NCBI GenBank assembly: GCA_008508345.1
Contig: QNGE01000865.1
Span: 146,274 to 210,273, forward strand
DNA: 64,000 nt
Reading direction: 5' to 3'
Source: Paragonimus westermani
Taxonomy: Eukaryota; Platyhelminthes; Trematoda; Plagiorchiida; Troglotrematidae
Of this stretch, positions 1 to 13,399 are shown in pieces; position 1 is the first letter of the stretch; every line of letters begins with the position of its first letter. The notes under the pieces were generated by a model. That model was not told where the DNA came from, searched no databases, and saw only the letters and a program-made list of their open reading frames with translations. The translations under genes were made by a program, and so were the position numbers.

Positions 1-55
1 TAGTCGTCTTCCACACCGAGCACTATTCACTGACACTGCGACCGACTGGTGTAAG

Positions 56-259
56 GTGCGAGGGGGTCAGATAATGACCTGGCTTAGGGAAATGAAGTCG
101 TTCACCAAGGGGTTGGCCTCTGTAGATCGAGTTCGTCTCCCGGGCTGGGGCCCTCGCGATTCACAGAGTCGATGGTTGGAGACTCTAGGCGAGATGGCGG
201 CTACTCGAGCTCAGTGGCGTGAATGCTGTCGTTGTTTGTCCGAGTTGTCAGTGAAATGA
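56..259 (+). pseudogene. C-terminal remnant of a non-LTR retrotransposon ORF2
   Basis: A 67-codon frame ends in a natural stop. It contains RLPGWGPRD followed by WLETLGEMAATRAQWRECC. Flatworm non-LTR ORF2 proteins commonly end with a similar block: a W-x-x-T motif, then a basic stretch with W-R-x-C. The rest of the element would lie to the left of the window, so only the last tens of residues are visible. Nothing is recognisable after the stop, where a 3' UTR would be expected. The call rests on remembered family resemblance, not on a catalytic motif. Confidence 0.45.
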
Positions 260-3200
260 GTGCAGCGCAGTGAAAGCCGTGAGGAAGCTGTCTCGCTGAT
301 GACGCCTTACTCTCACTTGCAGCTCGGTTTTGTTGTTTGCAAGGTGTAGGCACCTTGATGCTGAATGTTTGAATATGGACGTAGTCATTTTCAGTAGTTG
401 GGTCCCTTCCCGTCCCCTTCTTTTTCCTTCTCTTTTTCTGTATAGGGATTGCTTTTCTTCTTCATGGTTGTGTGGCAGTTAAGCATTGGTGTGAACCACT
501 GATGTATTGCTGTCTATGATGATGATGATGACTCCTAGTTGTTCCAGCACTGGTACAATATTCTCTTGTAACATCTGGAGATAAGAATGTCTTAGTTTGT
601 AAATGATTATGCGAATAAAGTTTTCACCTGTAACGTTTTTATTAGAAAAGAAAGGCCAAATAATCCGTGTTCTAGCAAGCTCCGTCCAAATCATAAACCT
701 TGGGCTGTGCTGATGTCGTATCAGGGCGAACCGATGGGGTTTAGTGATGTGCCAAAAATGGAAGTTCTGCACAACTTCATTCCAACAGTATATTATTTTG
801 TCAGTAAATACTGTCGAATATGTATCTTTTTTAGTAAATACGACGTGCGCTATGACTCACGTACGTTCGCGTCCCATAAAACGAAGCTCCTGTAACCGGA
901 CTTGCCGATATGGCTGCCACTCGTGTATTTTGAGTATTCTATAAATTTCGAAGCTTTGCAACTTCGAGGAAGCCGACGGACGCCGTTTTGAGAAGTATTT
1001 CTTAAACGTCGAGCAACATCACTAGCGGAACAATCAGATGTTGATGCGCGCAATCGACCACTGCTTTGTGGTTCATGAATACTACCGGTTGTAAGCCCTT
1101 TTTCATCAACCTTCGAACTGATTTACATACCTTGCACTACACTTGCTACTGGTTCTCTGCACAATTTCATCACAGGCCGCATACGTAAAAACCAGTTCAG
1201 CACGGGTCGTTTTACTACTCAGGCTCAATGAGTTTGATGAGATTCCAGTATGATAAATCGTCCAGACCAAGTTATGTGCGGCTCCTGTGCCGCAAAGTGA
1301 ATTGAGAAAAGTGTGGTTCCACATACCCCAACATAAGAAGAGTCGACCAGTCAGACAGAACGAAACAGTCACTCTATGGCCCACAGGTCCAACGTGCCTC
1401 TGACGAAATAAATGTATCAACACTGAACGGGCATCAATCAGTCACACGATCAGTCGTTTAGAGATTTGTAAAACTGTTTCTTTGACGAATGCAAACTTCA
1501 TATTGCCCAGTGTTTGATAAGAAAATCATCTTAATGGTACAATCCATCTCCCTGCCCAGCATTGCACTTCAAGCGATGAAACGTTTACAAAGGAGTGCCA
1601 CCAGACTGGCGTTATCGATTGTGGACTATGGCGGCTAAAACACTGGGACGATAGGACCGAGCGACTCGATTAAAGATACGCGTACAACCATGTGCCAAAT
1701 AGTTTGGCTGTAGTTACAACGGTGTGATGTGACCGTTCGCTCACCCAACTCGGTTAGGGCGCCTGTTTGTTGGGTGAGCCTTTTGGTTCGGACCGCGGAT
1801 TTTGTGTCCAGGTTCACACTCCCGAGGCAATCTGCAATGGTGGCGACTTGCTTGACCCGTGCTCCCGTAATCTGTTGTGCCGATCTCGTCGACGCGCGTG
1901 AAATTGAGACTGATTCACAATCAAGAGCAGACAGCCCATCCTTCACTGCAGAGGTCAGCTACCGTTGATTTCGCATGGAGCTATTAGTCTCATTAAAAGG
2001 TTCCATTCTCTTCTTAGCTGCTCCAGAGACGTTACGTTAGTGTGATTGGCTTTAGAGATCACTTGTGTCAGGGGAACCGGTATACTGGTCTGCATGTCCA
2101 AAAGTTTACTTTTCTTTTAAAAAGCCATCTAGTGGTACTTCAGTCGTCAGCACATATTTTTAAATTAATTTCACTTATGTAAAGATAGACAAAATGACCA
2201 CTTTTATCAGTTCAGATGGCTTTAAGTCATTGTTGGTCTAATGGTATGGAGCTGGAAACTGCCACCGCAATCACTTTGAAGAGTGAATGCGCTGAATGCA
2301 CGCAAGTCGTCAACGCAGTTCTCGACCTGGTTGCATTCATTGGACTATGACTTGGGTCATGAAATTGACTCCCAGCTGACATCAAGATTCGGATAGCAGG
2401 TGTATATTGCAACATGGTTATAAGGCATCGTATGAGAAATGCATCCTTAAAGGTGACATTGATAGACAGCTCACACAATCCACGTTGAATTCAACAACAT
2501 TCCAAATAATCGGGACGTAGAGATACAATTCCTTCACAATTTTCATGTAGTTTCTCTGCTCCGTAAATTTTGTGTGGCATAGGCAACCTGCGTGAACAGG
2601 ACACTGAATATATTTACATTTCGAAATTATCCAGTTAGTGGAAAATGCATAAATGGTTTACATTAGGTTTACTTTTTCTCGGTACATACTTTTCTTTTCA
2701 TATTTCACCTGGACACCCTATAGTAATCTACCGACGAGTTTATTACAGTATCCACAAGATGGTTACCAGGGCAACCGTTTATTGCTAGATGGAACTTACA
2801 AGTTGTGCGAAAATATGTTACCACAGTAACACACAGTTACTCGTGCAATTAATCGACGCCACTTAGGTCCGTTTGTTTCCATTTAGTTTTAATTAAGTTC
2901 CTACTTTGATCCGGCACTAGGTTTACTACTGATTCTCTCAAGTTATTCACGTAATACTGAGGGTTACTGTCAGGTTGATTACAACAAAACATTGAGCTGG
3001 TCAAATACTTGTGTGATCAAAAGCCGATCGTCTGATACGTAGCCCTTTTAATATGGACACGCTCATCGAAAATAACACAAACTATTTAGCATCATCTCTA
3101 TTTATCCACGCTTTTTGCATATCTACTAACAAAATCTACCTGTTAACCATGAAAACCAACGAAATGGTGAATTTCTTGAAATTCAACCTTAGTTGGAAGA

Positions 3201-6200
3201 GTTATTACTTAAACAGAATTTTTTTAATAAACGTCTATCTATTTTCATTTGCACTACATAAGGTAGCGATCAAACTTGACTAGGTTGATAACTGTAAGAC
3301 TTTACCCGAACGACTGATACGTGTAGGTTACTGTTTTGGTTACTCCCCTAACAAACTCTCACTGTTCAACATGTGCTTACATCTGTTGCCGTGTTTGTGT
3401 GCATGCAAACTTGTCCGCACACATGTTCACCGGTCTTATTTGCATATTGTCTAGTGGACTAGTGTTTCTGTATCCGTTTACTGTTCCCGTACGACTGTTT
3501 TTCGCCCCTTTATTATTCATCCAACAATTTTTATTCCAGGATTATCACAAAAATATAGACTCAAGGAAAGTTGCTGTGTCCCCCGTGTAAAAACCTATGA
3601 ATCTGGCGACGAGAGGTAGCTCCGTAGATGAATATTTTGCTGTTTAGTTGTAGGTAGTAATTAGACAATGTGTACTATGCGATGAGTAACGAAACCGACT
3701 CAACTAGACTTGTATACCGATCATTACCTATTCGTCCTTCTGTGGAGCATAGTTCAGTTTTTACGGATTTTGGGCTGCGTTTTCAAATGAATCGTTAAAC
3801 GCAGACAGTCAAGCAAAATCATGGTTTTGATATTAGTTATTATTATTCGATCAATTTCATTGCAGTAATCTGCGTCGCCCAAACAAGTGTATTATCGAAT
3901 TTGCCGCCCGTAACTGCCAGGACACATCCTCAATGGTACAACTGGTCCGGTATTTGGGCGCCACTATGATGAATACTCAGCCTGCGATGTGCACATACGC
4001 ACGCCGAGGGATGTCGTCCGGTTCGACTGAAGCGCTAAATGTAGGCTGCCGTATTCAGATGAAATGTTTTATCATTAAAAATAATTGCCAGCTACTAAGA
4101 GACTAATATGCCCAAAATCAGCGATTTTGAGTAAACTTATATACCTCTCGAGTACGCAGAAGGGAAATGACGTCAAATTAACTGTTATGGTGTATCATTA
4201 GGCACGAAAATACCATGGATACGTGTGATATGGGTTCATTGTTAGAAATAGTCTTCGTTGTCGATACTATGTAGAAAACCAAATGATTACTTCTTAAACT
4301 GGGGAAGGATGACCAGTGAGAAGGTACCCATACTATTGTTCACCCAAACCCACGTGATCATTCTGATCCAAAAATCGAATCATTCCATCAGTTCTTCAAA
4401 CCTTTATCTCGCAATTCGGAGTGGACAGTAAAATCGAACAGGTTTTCGCCACAGGAACTATGGAAGCATTGTAACTCCGGATTCGTGTTGCCTCGTTGCC
4501 AGTAAGTCGACTGGTAGCTTGCGGTGGTCTGCATGTATGTAGACCAAGGTTGTGTCACCCGGCCTAGAAAGCTGACCGATTGAATTCTACTGTCGCAGGC
4601 TATGATCTTAGAATAGGCGGTCTGAATAATCAGATTTTTGTTTCGTTACACAGAAATAACGTGTTCAAAATTGGTTCAGACGAGAAAGTAGCCTGACGGT
4701 TTAAGGTGCTGACTTTAGTGTGAGCCGTATCGCACCTCATCATCAAACTAACCGGCGCCTTCAGCAAAGGAAATCGGCCTATCGCTACCAAACCACTTTA
4801 TGTTTACCAATTCACGTCTACCTGAGGAGAAATTTACCCAAATAGAACGGAGAGATTGTTGACCTCCAGATTAACGAGACGTCTGCTTATATCGTTATGG
4901 AAGTCCGTGTTAGTGGGGAACGGTAGTGTTGTTAAAACATGTGAGCGGACAATTTCCACGGTCGCCAAACAAGTTCTGATCTCCGGTCAAGCTACTGACC
5001 TAGATTGTAAATTCGAAATCGTTTTAGGTCATACTAATCCAGTTTTCTTACGGTTTGTTGAGGAAGTCGCAACCGATCGACTGAAGCCAGTTTTGTATGT
5101 TCAGCACTGAACTAACGCTTCCCCGGTCTTACTGACCTATCCTGATACGTCCACTGGTTACATACCCCTTATTTACGTGTTATAGAAAACCGGTTCGTGT
5201 TGTTGTAGGTTTGATGTTCACTCTTCAGTACGAGCTTCTAGCCCCTACTACTTTCCTTTCTCTAACTGTTTTTATCAAACAACTTGATTTTGTCTTACTT
5301 TCAGCGCGAAGGGTTTGCGCGTTCTTCCCTACGTGGTGTTTCGAACTCAGGCAGCTTTGTTTTCCATACTCGGTTATTATGCTATCTCTCTGAATATCTA
5401 CTATCATTGACTATTACTGTGTTCGTTCGAATGTGACTCACAAACAAAGCATGCCACAAGTTTCTACAACATGTATTCGTGTGAGAGCTATCTCCAGGCT
5501 CATTAAAGTATTGTCTTCAGTTGTACTCAGACAGTTGATTTATCGGTAAAGTGTCTGATATATTTTATATGAGAAGGAGTACTTTTGGACAACCTTTGGG
5601 TTCATTAGAGCTTGTGTTCCTAGCAGTATGAATCCTTCCACTGAAGTATTGTGATAACCTGTTTGTGTTTTCTCACTTAAACCATCAGTATTTTCAAATG
5701 GGATCAATTTCTTTGCATTGTGAAAAAAATCGTAGAGGAAAATGTACGAGTCCTATTGTGCCAGATATCTGTTTCTTAAAAATATACGATGTGAGCCCAA
5801 TACGGCGTAGTTCTGGTGTCTATGGCTTCAATAGTATCTACGTTGTGGAAGCACTGTGGATTTCTCAAACAATCGAACGCCACGAACTGTGTTGGAGAAA
5901 ACTTTTACTCTGATGTGAAACCTGTTTATTATCGTTCAGGTCGCCCGATATTCACGGTGACTGTCAGCACTGTGCATATTTTCTTGGCTCTCTCACACTA
6001 AACGATTGACGAAGCAATGGCACTCAGGTAAGAAATTGGGAGTTGTGCGAGTGCTACGTGATCCTTGTACAGCAACAATGTAACCCTTGCGGACGCTCCC
6101 ATTACCGCCAGTTTGTGGTTAGTAACTTCAGGATCCATTGAGGAATATTCAGCAAGATTTCTATAATATTACCACTTCACTATAAGCTCTGAGTTCAGCG

Positions 6201-8325
6201 AAACTTGCAAATCTATTGCTACCGGATAGACCTGCTGTATAAAGTGCGAGTATACTTAATAAGAACGCTTTGCAGTAGGTTAGTTCACAATAACGCGTCA
6301 CCCTCAAACGGATGACTAGGGATTTACCTCGGATCACTACTACTCGCGTACAGCATGGGCGTGTCATCCAGGTACCTGTGTTGTAAGCCAGGAACACGGA
6401 TGGTCCAAGGATTGTTTATTCACAAAATCGGCTGTCATTATCTCAAACATTAACATTCATTTGCACATAACACTAACCCCGGGACGCTATGGTTGCCAGT
6501 GCCAAGTTCATGTACAAAAACATCATTTCTCGACAAAGTGCACTCCAGTTTCTTTTTTGCATTTCCAACCATCGAGCCTATGCTAATTCGCGCTCGCTCA
6601 TCTGTCAATCTCCCCATAAGCCGAGTTCCTGATCAACTGACAGGCGTCGCAGTTGCCTACACATTAACTCGAATAGCGAGTATACAACGCTGACGATAAG
6701 AATAGGGGTACCCATCAAAAATAGTCTTGAGTAACACACCTATTCTCTATGTTTGGCAGTGATTTGAATGTGATTCACTTGAATCTTTTTCCAAGTGGTA
6801 CAACCTAATGAGAACGTATACTGTAGAACATAAAAAGTCTCATAACATCCGTCGGGTGTCCGCAGCAGTTAAAAGATATTCAGTTTTTGGTGAAAGTTGG
6901 TAAGTAACATTACAGACATCAATATTTCAATCTCGGTAGCATGAGTATGATAACGGATAACTTATTTATCATTTGGATTGTAAATAATAAACTATAACAT
7001 TCCTGAAGTCTCCTTCAGGAAGTTTAATACAAGCAGTTCTTTTCCACAGTTTTAACCAGTATACAATAGACGTAAATCGCGTGACATTTTTCGAATCAGC
7101 GCCTCTTATAATCTGTACACGGTTTCCCGTGTAATCAAGTTGTGATGTAGACAGAATTAATAGGAGAAAGACTAGGTCATTATAGCTATGCGTACGCATT
7201 ACATTAGTTCTTTACTGTCACACTATGATGAGTTAAAATTGCAACTGGGCGGTCAAAAAGAACGGTTTCTGAACACTGAAGGACGGGCTGATAAGCTTGA
7301 CTGACAATGTCACAGTCAATTGCAGAATGCGTCTCCTGTGTGGAACAGAACATTGAACGCGCTGATGACGTTCAGCTTATGGCCGTTCTCAGATATAAAC
7401 TCACTGACTAGAGTGACTGAATTTCGGTCAGATGATCGTTTGGACTTGCCACCACTAGTCCCAGTACTCAAAGGTGTACCAGTCCACCCTATGTCTTGTC
7501 CAACGCAACCACATAGAAAAATGTAAACGACTTGTGCTGGGGACTTGGACAGCTCGGTTCCCATAGTTCGTTCTCATCAACGGTTTTTCTGTTTGCTGTT
7601 TTATATGGAGCTGAACAACGTAATGATTTCGTCAAACAGCCACATTCAGTTTTTGCTTTAGTTGATTGATGGGTATACGTCTCTCGCTTCCACGAAATAT
7701 TCTCTTTGGCACTGTTAATAAACAAATATTTTGCTGTGTTCATTCTTCCTCTTTAGCATGATAACCGGAACAAGACAACCATTTCGGTTTGGAGCGGAAT
7801 ATAGAGAGTAAACTAGTTATGGTGCAAGTTTTTCTTGTTATCGAAAATAAGATGTGCCTCAGGTGTCCCTATATGTCATCGCACAATATCTGCGGAATTG
7901 TGTGTATTGGCTTGTAAGCTTTCGTTTCCTATAGGCTGATCGTACATTGGAGCCGCCGACCGTTTGATGTTCTTGATTTTAGTACAGTCGTAATTGATTT
8001 GAGTGTTGATTCTCTCACTTCCGTTCGGATCTTGAGCGGACTGAATTCATTATCACCTTATGTGTTCGTTCAGTTTGAACGAACCGTTTATCCGGAGAAC
8101 TACAGAATTTACGTCTTTTGATTATTCTCCCAGAGGTATAGCATACGCATTTTTGTACGAATACGTATGCTACCTACTACAATTTACAGTCAGGTGTATA
8201 TCTGTCCCACTAATTTGATTTGTCGCCACAACCTGTGCGCTAGATCCGATTAGATATGATCCGTCCTCTCAAACAGCCTCATGTCATCCCCAGGTTTGAG
8301 TGTACAGTGTATTAAAAACCAAAAA
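260..8325. other. Long stretch without a recognisable gene
   Basis: Open frames on both strands are at most about 105 codons, with composition typical of chance ORFs in AT-rich DNA. I recognise no domain. A short (ATG)5 microsatellite lies at 515-530. The stretch is probably intergenic or intronic; exons too short to recognise cannot be excluded. Confidence 0.6.
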
Positions 8326-8329
8326 TGGT

Positions 8330-8425
8330 TCTCCAGTTTAGGAATCGAACAGGTATTGAACCAGGGTAAATCGGCGTGGTTAGGAAACAACCCGTATTTT
8401 CCCACCACTGGGTAAAAATATGGCA
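8330..8425 (-). repeat. tRNA-derived SINE head, degenerate
   Basis: The minus strand reads CCCAGTGGTGGG (box A-like), then a run with CCTAACCACGCC, then TGGTTCAATACC (box B-like). This is the same order as the clearer SINE at 17989. No tail like that of the other copies can be followed, so this is at best a 5' fragment. An old tRNA-like sequence unrelated to the SINE is possible. Confidence 0.35.
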
Positions 8426-8429
8426 AGTA

Positions 8430-10535
8430 CTTAGCTCCACCCTAGTTTTAGTTCAATGGATGGAAGAAAAATCATGAGACGGACTCACACACTTTATACA
8501 ACTCGTGAAAAATGTCCACCGTTAAGATAACCGTAACTATCTGCTGCGTGCAATTATGTGTACCATAGCAGGTATACAAGGATCGATGTATATAGAACGA
8601 CTGAACGAGTGGGTGTGTCTGCAGCTAGAGAAGACGTGAGATCGTGAGCCAACATAAGACGCATCAGGCGACTTCATACTGGGTACGATCGAAATACCTT
8701 GTTCAAACACCAAACCTCATTAGGATTTGTAAGTAATTACCAACTTGGCCGATCGCCTCAAGAGAAGTTGTAGTAATTATCCTGTTAACTCAACCTGATG
8801 TCCATCCGATGTTTGTTACTTATTATTGTAAAAATGACCGGATTTTCTTCTACCTCTCGGTCATTCACATCATCGTGGCAAAGTTTTATATTTAGTCGTT
8901 TGAAGCAAATGTTCCCTATATTCGTGGGTTTTGTTGCCTTTGGGTTTCACACACACTTGTAAAGGTGTAACCCTACTTGTATGGTTTGTTTCTGCTGGTC
9001 TGTCAATCAGTCAGGCAGAAGACTGGTGACACAGAGGCGTCAACTACCAACAAACACATACACAAGTGTTAATCACCAAGTCGAATATCGCTCTGTTTAC
9101 CTTAGTCCATCAAGAGTTTACAGAACTTTCCAGATTGTTTACCCTCTATAGTTTGATGACTATTTACGACCATCGTCAAATCGAATACCTCTCTCAGATA
9201 ACAGTACGGATTGGTTTCAGATACGAACAAAAACTAACGTTTGATTTACAGCAGTTAGAATGCTGGTAAGTGAGAAATATTCAGGTAGATGATAGACATA
9301 TTCAGCAAGTGGTTGCAAAACCCGCCCAGAGCTTGAAGATAGCATTCTCCATCTTAGAGTTCACATCACTTAAAGTCGTGTACTGGGCTGATTGTATCAC
9401 AATCATCAGTATCACATTTATGCAAGATATGTGCGACTAATATATGAAAATCTGAACCAGTCACATTGTTTACTAACAATGCAGATATGAACGGATTACG
9501 AATTACTGGAGGGAGATTGGGACAGCCGATTGGTATGTGTGAATAGCATGCCTACTTCTGCACTTCCAGAAGTTCACAATTTCGAACCGAACTGCCCCTA
9601 TAAGCACACTTTCACAACTTTCTTCGACAGAAGTACAGCGGAAACTTAGTATGTTGGTTAGGAATTAGTATACAAAGAATTGGTACAGAGGACTTCTCAC
9701 AAGGCGGAGTATGAGGTATTTGAAAGGCTACTTCATAGGTTTCTGGGCCAAAATTTAGAGTCTATAACAACGCATGACACCGTCTAGACATGTGAGCATA
9801 GATCACTTCCTGGCAGTGTCACACGAGGGCAAGGTTAACAAAAGGACGATCAGTCATTGACTGCCCAGTACAATTGAGAATGTTTGTCCAGTTCACCTCG
9901 TTCAAAATTAACCATTCAATAGCAGGTCTGTATCAGTGTCACACCCCAAGAATAACTTTTCTACGTCCTCAGTGTCTTTATATATTAATGCTCTCACTTG
10001 CTGTTGTCGAGTTCGTCAGGCTGAGGTAATCAGTAGAAAGGATTCAACAGCTTCCGGAATAACTTTACACTGGTTTAAATTCCCTAGATCCAGTGCTGTC
10101 AGTTTCCACTTGGTGGTGATTGGCTCTTAAGTGCAACGGGGAACATCATTCTGTTTTACTTACAGGTTCCGGTCATATCAGTCCAGAGCTGTTAGAGTGC
10201 TACTGTTACCGATGACATACGCTTTTGCATTCAAGCTGTACGATTCATGTGTGCACGCAAATATATTTTGAGCAAACATTGTGCCAATGAATCGGTTCAA
10301 CCTAAGGTGCATAGGAAAAAGACCTGGAATGAGCAGTGTACCATTTCAGTAGTTTTGTCCACTTGATGCGAAAAAGAAATCCCATAAACTTTTTCACTGG
10401 CATAGATATGTGAATATGTACACCAGACAGGAGTCCTGATGAACTGTCTTTCCGGCGTACATTATTCTGGTAAAATGGCTGCCCGGAACGATTTCAGATA
10501 AAAAAAACCTTGACAAGGCATATCTAGTGAAAAAA
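8430..10535. other. No recognisable gene
   Basis: Only short frames without family resemblance. The Penelope-like fragment that starts near 10540 would be expected to have its reverse transcriptase part here, but I could not follow one. Confidence 0.5.
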
Positions 10536-10542
10536 GAACAGA

Positions 10543-11088
10543 ATGTATATTTCGCTACCATTCAAAGGTGATACGCTTACTGAAACAATCACTAGGAAAT
10601 TCAGCGCTATTGTCAACAGAACTTTCCATGCTGCCAAACTGTGTATCACCATTAACTTTAGTCCAGCCTTGTATCTACGGATAAGGGAGAAAATGTGTGT
10701 ACTTACGGCTTCTTTTTGTATATACTCATTGACTTGTTCCTGTGAAACTAGTTACCTGGGTCGCAAGACCAGGTGCTTATCTAAGCGTATCTGTGAGTAT
10801 CATTTTGCTTGGATCAACAGAAGAGTTACCAAGACAATCAACGGTGCAACAGTGACACATCTTGCCAATTCGCCGCATACCATCAGTTTGGCCTCTTCTT
10901 TTTGCCCTGCTTATCGATTCAACGGTAGTCAAATGAAATTCGTGAGATGTCGGATTTTGACCACAGTTGTGGTGGTCAGATTCCACTTTATAACCCATAG
11001 TTGTGAGCACAAAAGCGCTTTGTTCAGACCTTGCGAACATCACGATCCACCATACACACTACGAATGATCCAACTGTCACGGTTCTAA
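10543..11088 (+). pseudogene. Penelope-like / GIY-YIG retroelement C-terminal fragment
   Basis: This is a 181-codon open frame, the longest uninterrupted one in the first 30 kb. It opens with ISLPFKGDTLTETITRKF, the type of block that precedes the endonuclease domain in flatworm RT/GIY-YIG proteins. At about residues 64-98 it has C-IYS...CSCETSYLGRKTR...LSKRICEYH: the GIY position reads IYS and the YIG position reads YLG, with the downstream Arg and a cysteine pair. A block TINGATVTHLANSPHTI follows. GIY-YIG domains nick DNA during Penelope-like retrotransposition. No RT core is visible upstream, so the copy looks 5' truncated. The open frame could mean a young copy or chance survival. Confidence 0.65.
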
Positions 11089-11129
11089 TTACGTCATAAC
11101 CGTGATGCAATTTTATCAAAACGTTGTCC

Positions 11130-11984
11130 CCATGTGCATGTATGGCGTTGTTGATCCCAAATAGACTTGTTACCTGTTTTGATCGTTTCTATCTGTCGCC
11201 ACTATTTCATATAGACCTCAAGTAGTTGATATACACTGAACAGCATCCACAATCGCTCGCGGCTATCGTACTTTCATAGATTTTCCATTCAGCCCCTTTC
11301 GAAAAGAAACAATGGACCCGAGTTTCGCTTTAGTTAGAGCCTGGCAGTAGTGCATATCATTGCCATGGCCAGATAATGGATAGCCGAAAACTAGCCTTTT
11401 CCCTACACCATTTTTCTCATGATCACTCTTGGGATTGCTAGGCATTCTCCACTTCTTTCGAGGGATTATTTCCAAGCCATCTGATGTTCGAACAAGTTTG
11501 TCTATCAACATCGACGAGTACTTGTAACGTGTACGTGATGGGCACTCAGTCACCGATACTTCCACCTGCTCCCCATGGACTGTTATCGGTAACGTGTGAT
11601 GGTTACTGACCCACTTAACTTGTCCTGACTTCCGTGTACTCTTCAGTAAAAACTAAAGCGACACTAGCTTCACCTTAAAATGAGCCCCCATGAGGGCCGC
11701 AACAGACAAAGTGTGGAGGATGAGAAGTAGAAGTGGTGGGTGAAATAGAAATCTTTGTGATCTTCAAGGGGCAAACTGTCGTAAACAATAAAAAGAGGAG
11801 GAATGTTTGTAACTTCACCTCTTCAACACTTTGATGTGCTCTCGCTTGTTCTCACGCCTAACACTGCCGATGTTTTATCATCTAAATCATATATTAAACA
11901 GACTTACCTGGTTCGTTCTCGACTGAGTGGCATTCACAGGGTAAAAGACAATACACTAAGATGAAAACTGAGTTCTTATCCTGG
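11130..11984. other. No recognisable gene
   Basis: One 100-codon minus-strand frame (11263-11565) has no family resemblance I can name. Nothing else seen. Confidence 0.5.
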
Positions 11985-12115
11985 CTATGACAAGGATCTG
12001 TGCTACTGACGAGCTCTAACATGAACGAAAATCGAGTTTAAAGCTTCCTTTCGAATTGGATTGACTAGAAAGTCTGTGGAAATGCGATAGCCGCAATTAA
12101 CTGTGAGTAATTCCA
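11985..12115 (+). repeat. SINE body fragment (same family as 17989)
   Basis: Shares with the SINE at 17989, in order: CAAGGAT, CTGACGAGCTCTA, the CGAGT...GCTTC block, GAAAGTCTGT, and the GTGAGT near the end. The tRNA-like head is missing. It is diverged, so an old copy. Confidence 0.6.
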
Positions 12116-12119
12116 GCCG

Positions 12120-13185
12120 CGTAAGGCCAGAATCTCCTACTAATCATTCATGAAAACAGTTTGATTGTGCATTAAGTAAACTGTATGACATGGCTGTATC
12201 CGTTGCGTCACTAGTTCCATTTCGCACAATTCATAGAGGCATCCGTTCATCGTTTCATCACCTGAAGGCACACATTTGAGAGAGAACTTCTCCAGTACTC
12301 ATAAAATAAGTACAGTGCAATCGATCAACCAAAAATATGCACACCTAAAGGAAATTAGTAAGGAACTGTAGACGTCAAGCAGTTATCTTTGCTTGTAAAC
12401 TCCAAATGCTAATAATCTTATAACCACGTCCTACATATGCTGATCAAGCGAAGGCATATAACAACAAGAGTTCCTTATAACCAGGTTAGAGAGGACTGTA
12501 AACTCTACACGTGCATGTATGACCAATCAGCCAATGCGCTTTAGAAAAGTAATTTGAGTATTTGCAATAAGGTTTTACTGATCCGTTAGAAATGATACGT
12601 CTTAATTAATACACGAGATAAAACAGATGCATCCTACAACAAACTTTCAAGAAAAAGACGGGTGCACTAAACGAACTAGAGTTAATTAACTGACACTGCT
12701 CGGGTGATGACGGTAACCCCTGCTGTATAAATTGCTTTCGCCACTCGACGTAACAACGATCGTTTTCTATACAGTCCATGAAATAGTGTTATACTCGGTA
12801 GCAAACTCAAACGCTATAACTTATAAATCTTTCCGTAATGAGCTTATCAGCGTCAATATGTCATCGGAGCAATGCATCTTTGGCGTGAAATTGGCGTAGA
12901 CTCACATATTTATATGAACAAAGATTTTTTAGGGGTTGCGTAACCATTACCACCGGAAGTCAGGAGACTGTGGTCCATAATTCAAGGTATGGTGATGGTT
13001 GATTAATTTCGACCTACACACTTTTATACACTCACATTTGTTACTGATAACCTCACTTTAGAACGCGTCTATGTCTTATAGTTTTAGAGGCTATATCCTC
13101 CATGGCTGTCAAGGGTAAACAAGAATGACTTAAAACACCCGTCTGTATAGTTGTCGTCGTGACATCTAGAGGTAAGTACAGAACA
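12120..13185. other. No recognisable gene
   Basis: No coding or repeat signal that I can identify. Confidence 0.5.
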
Positions 13186-13189
13186 ATAA

Positions 13190-13395
13190 TCGAAGTTCGA
13201 CAGGTTACGACGATGAAGTATTGAAGCCATAGAACGGCCAATATGCTCTATCAGACTCATCCTCAAATCGGCACTCGCGACCGGTCTCGTGTTTGTTTGG
13301 GTTGCTAAGGTAGACGCTGCTTGAACAGGACTCGAACAAACAGCCAGTCGCGCTACGAACCAAGGCTGTTATCCATTCGACTCTCAGTCTTTTCA
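13190..13395 (-). repeat. tRNA-Arg-like SINE (second SINE type)
   Basis: On the minus strand a box A-like AATGGATAACAGCC (13364-13380) is followed about 30 nt later by a box B GTTCGAGTCC (13327-13336), as in tRNA-Arg-type promoters. An unrelated body follows (CAGCGTCTACCTTAGCAACC and onward). The head differs from the SINE family at 17989. The 3' boundary is not defined. A decayed tRNA pseudogene is the alternative. Confidence 0.45.
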
Positions 13396-13399
13396 GCGT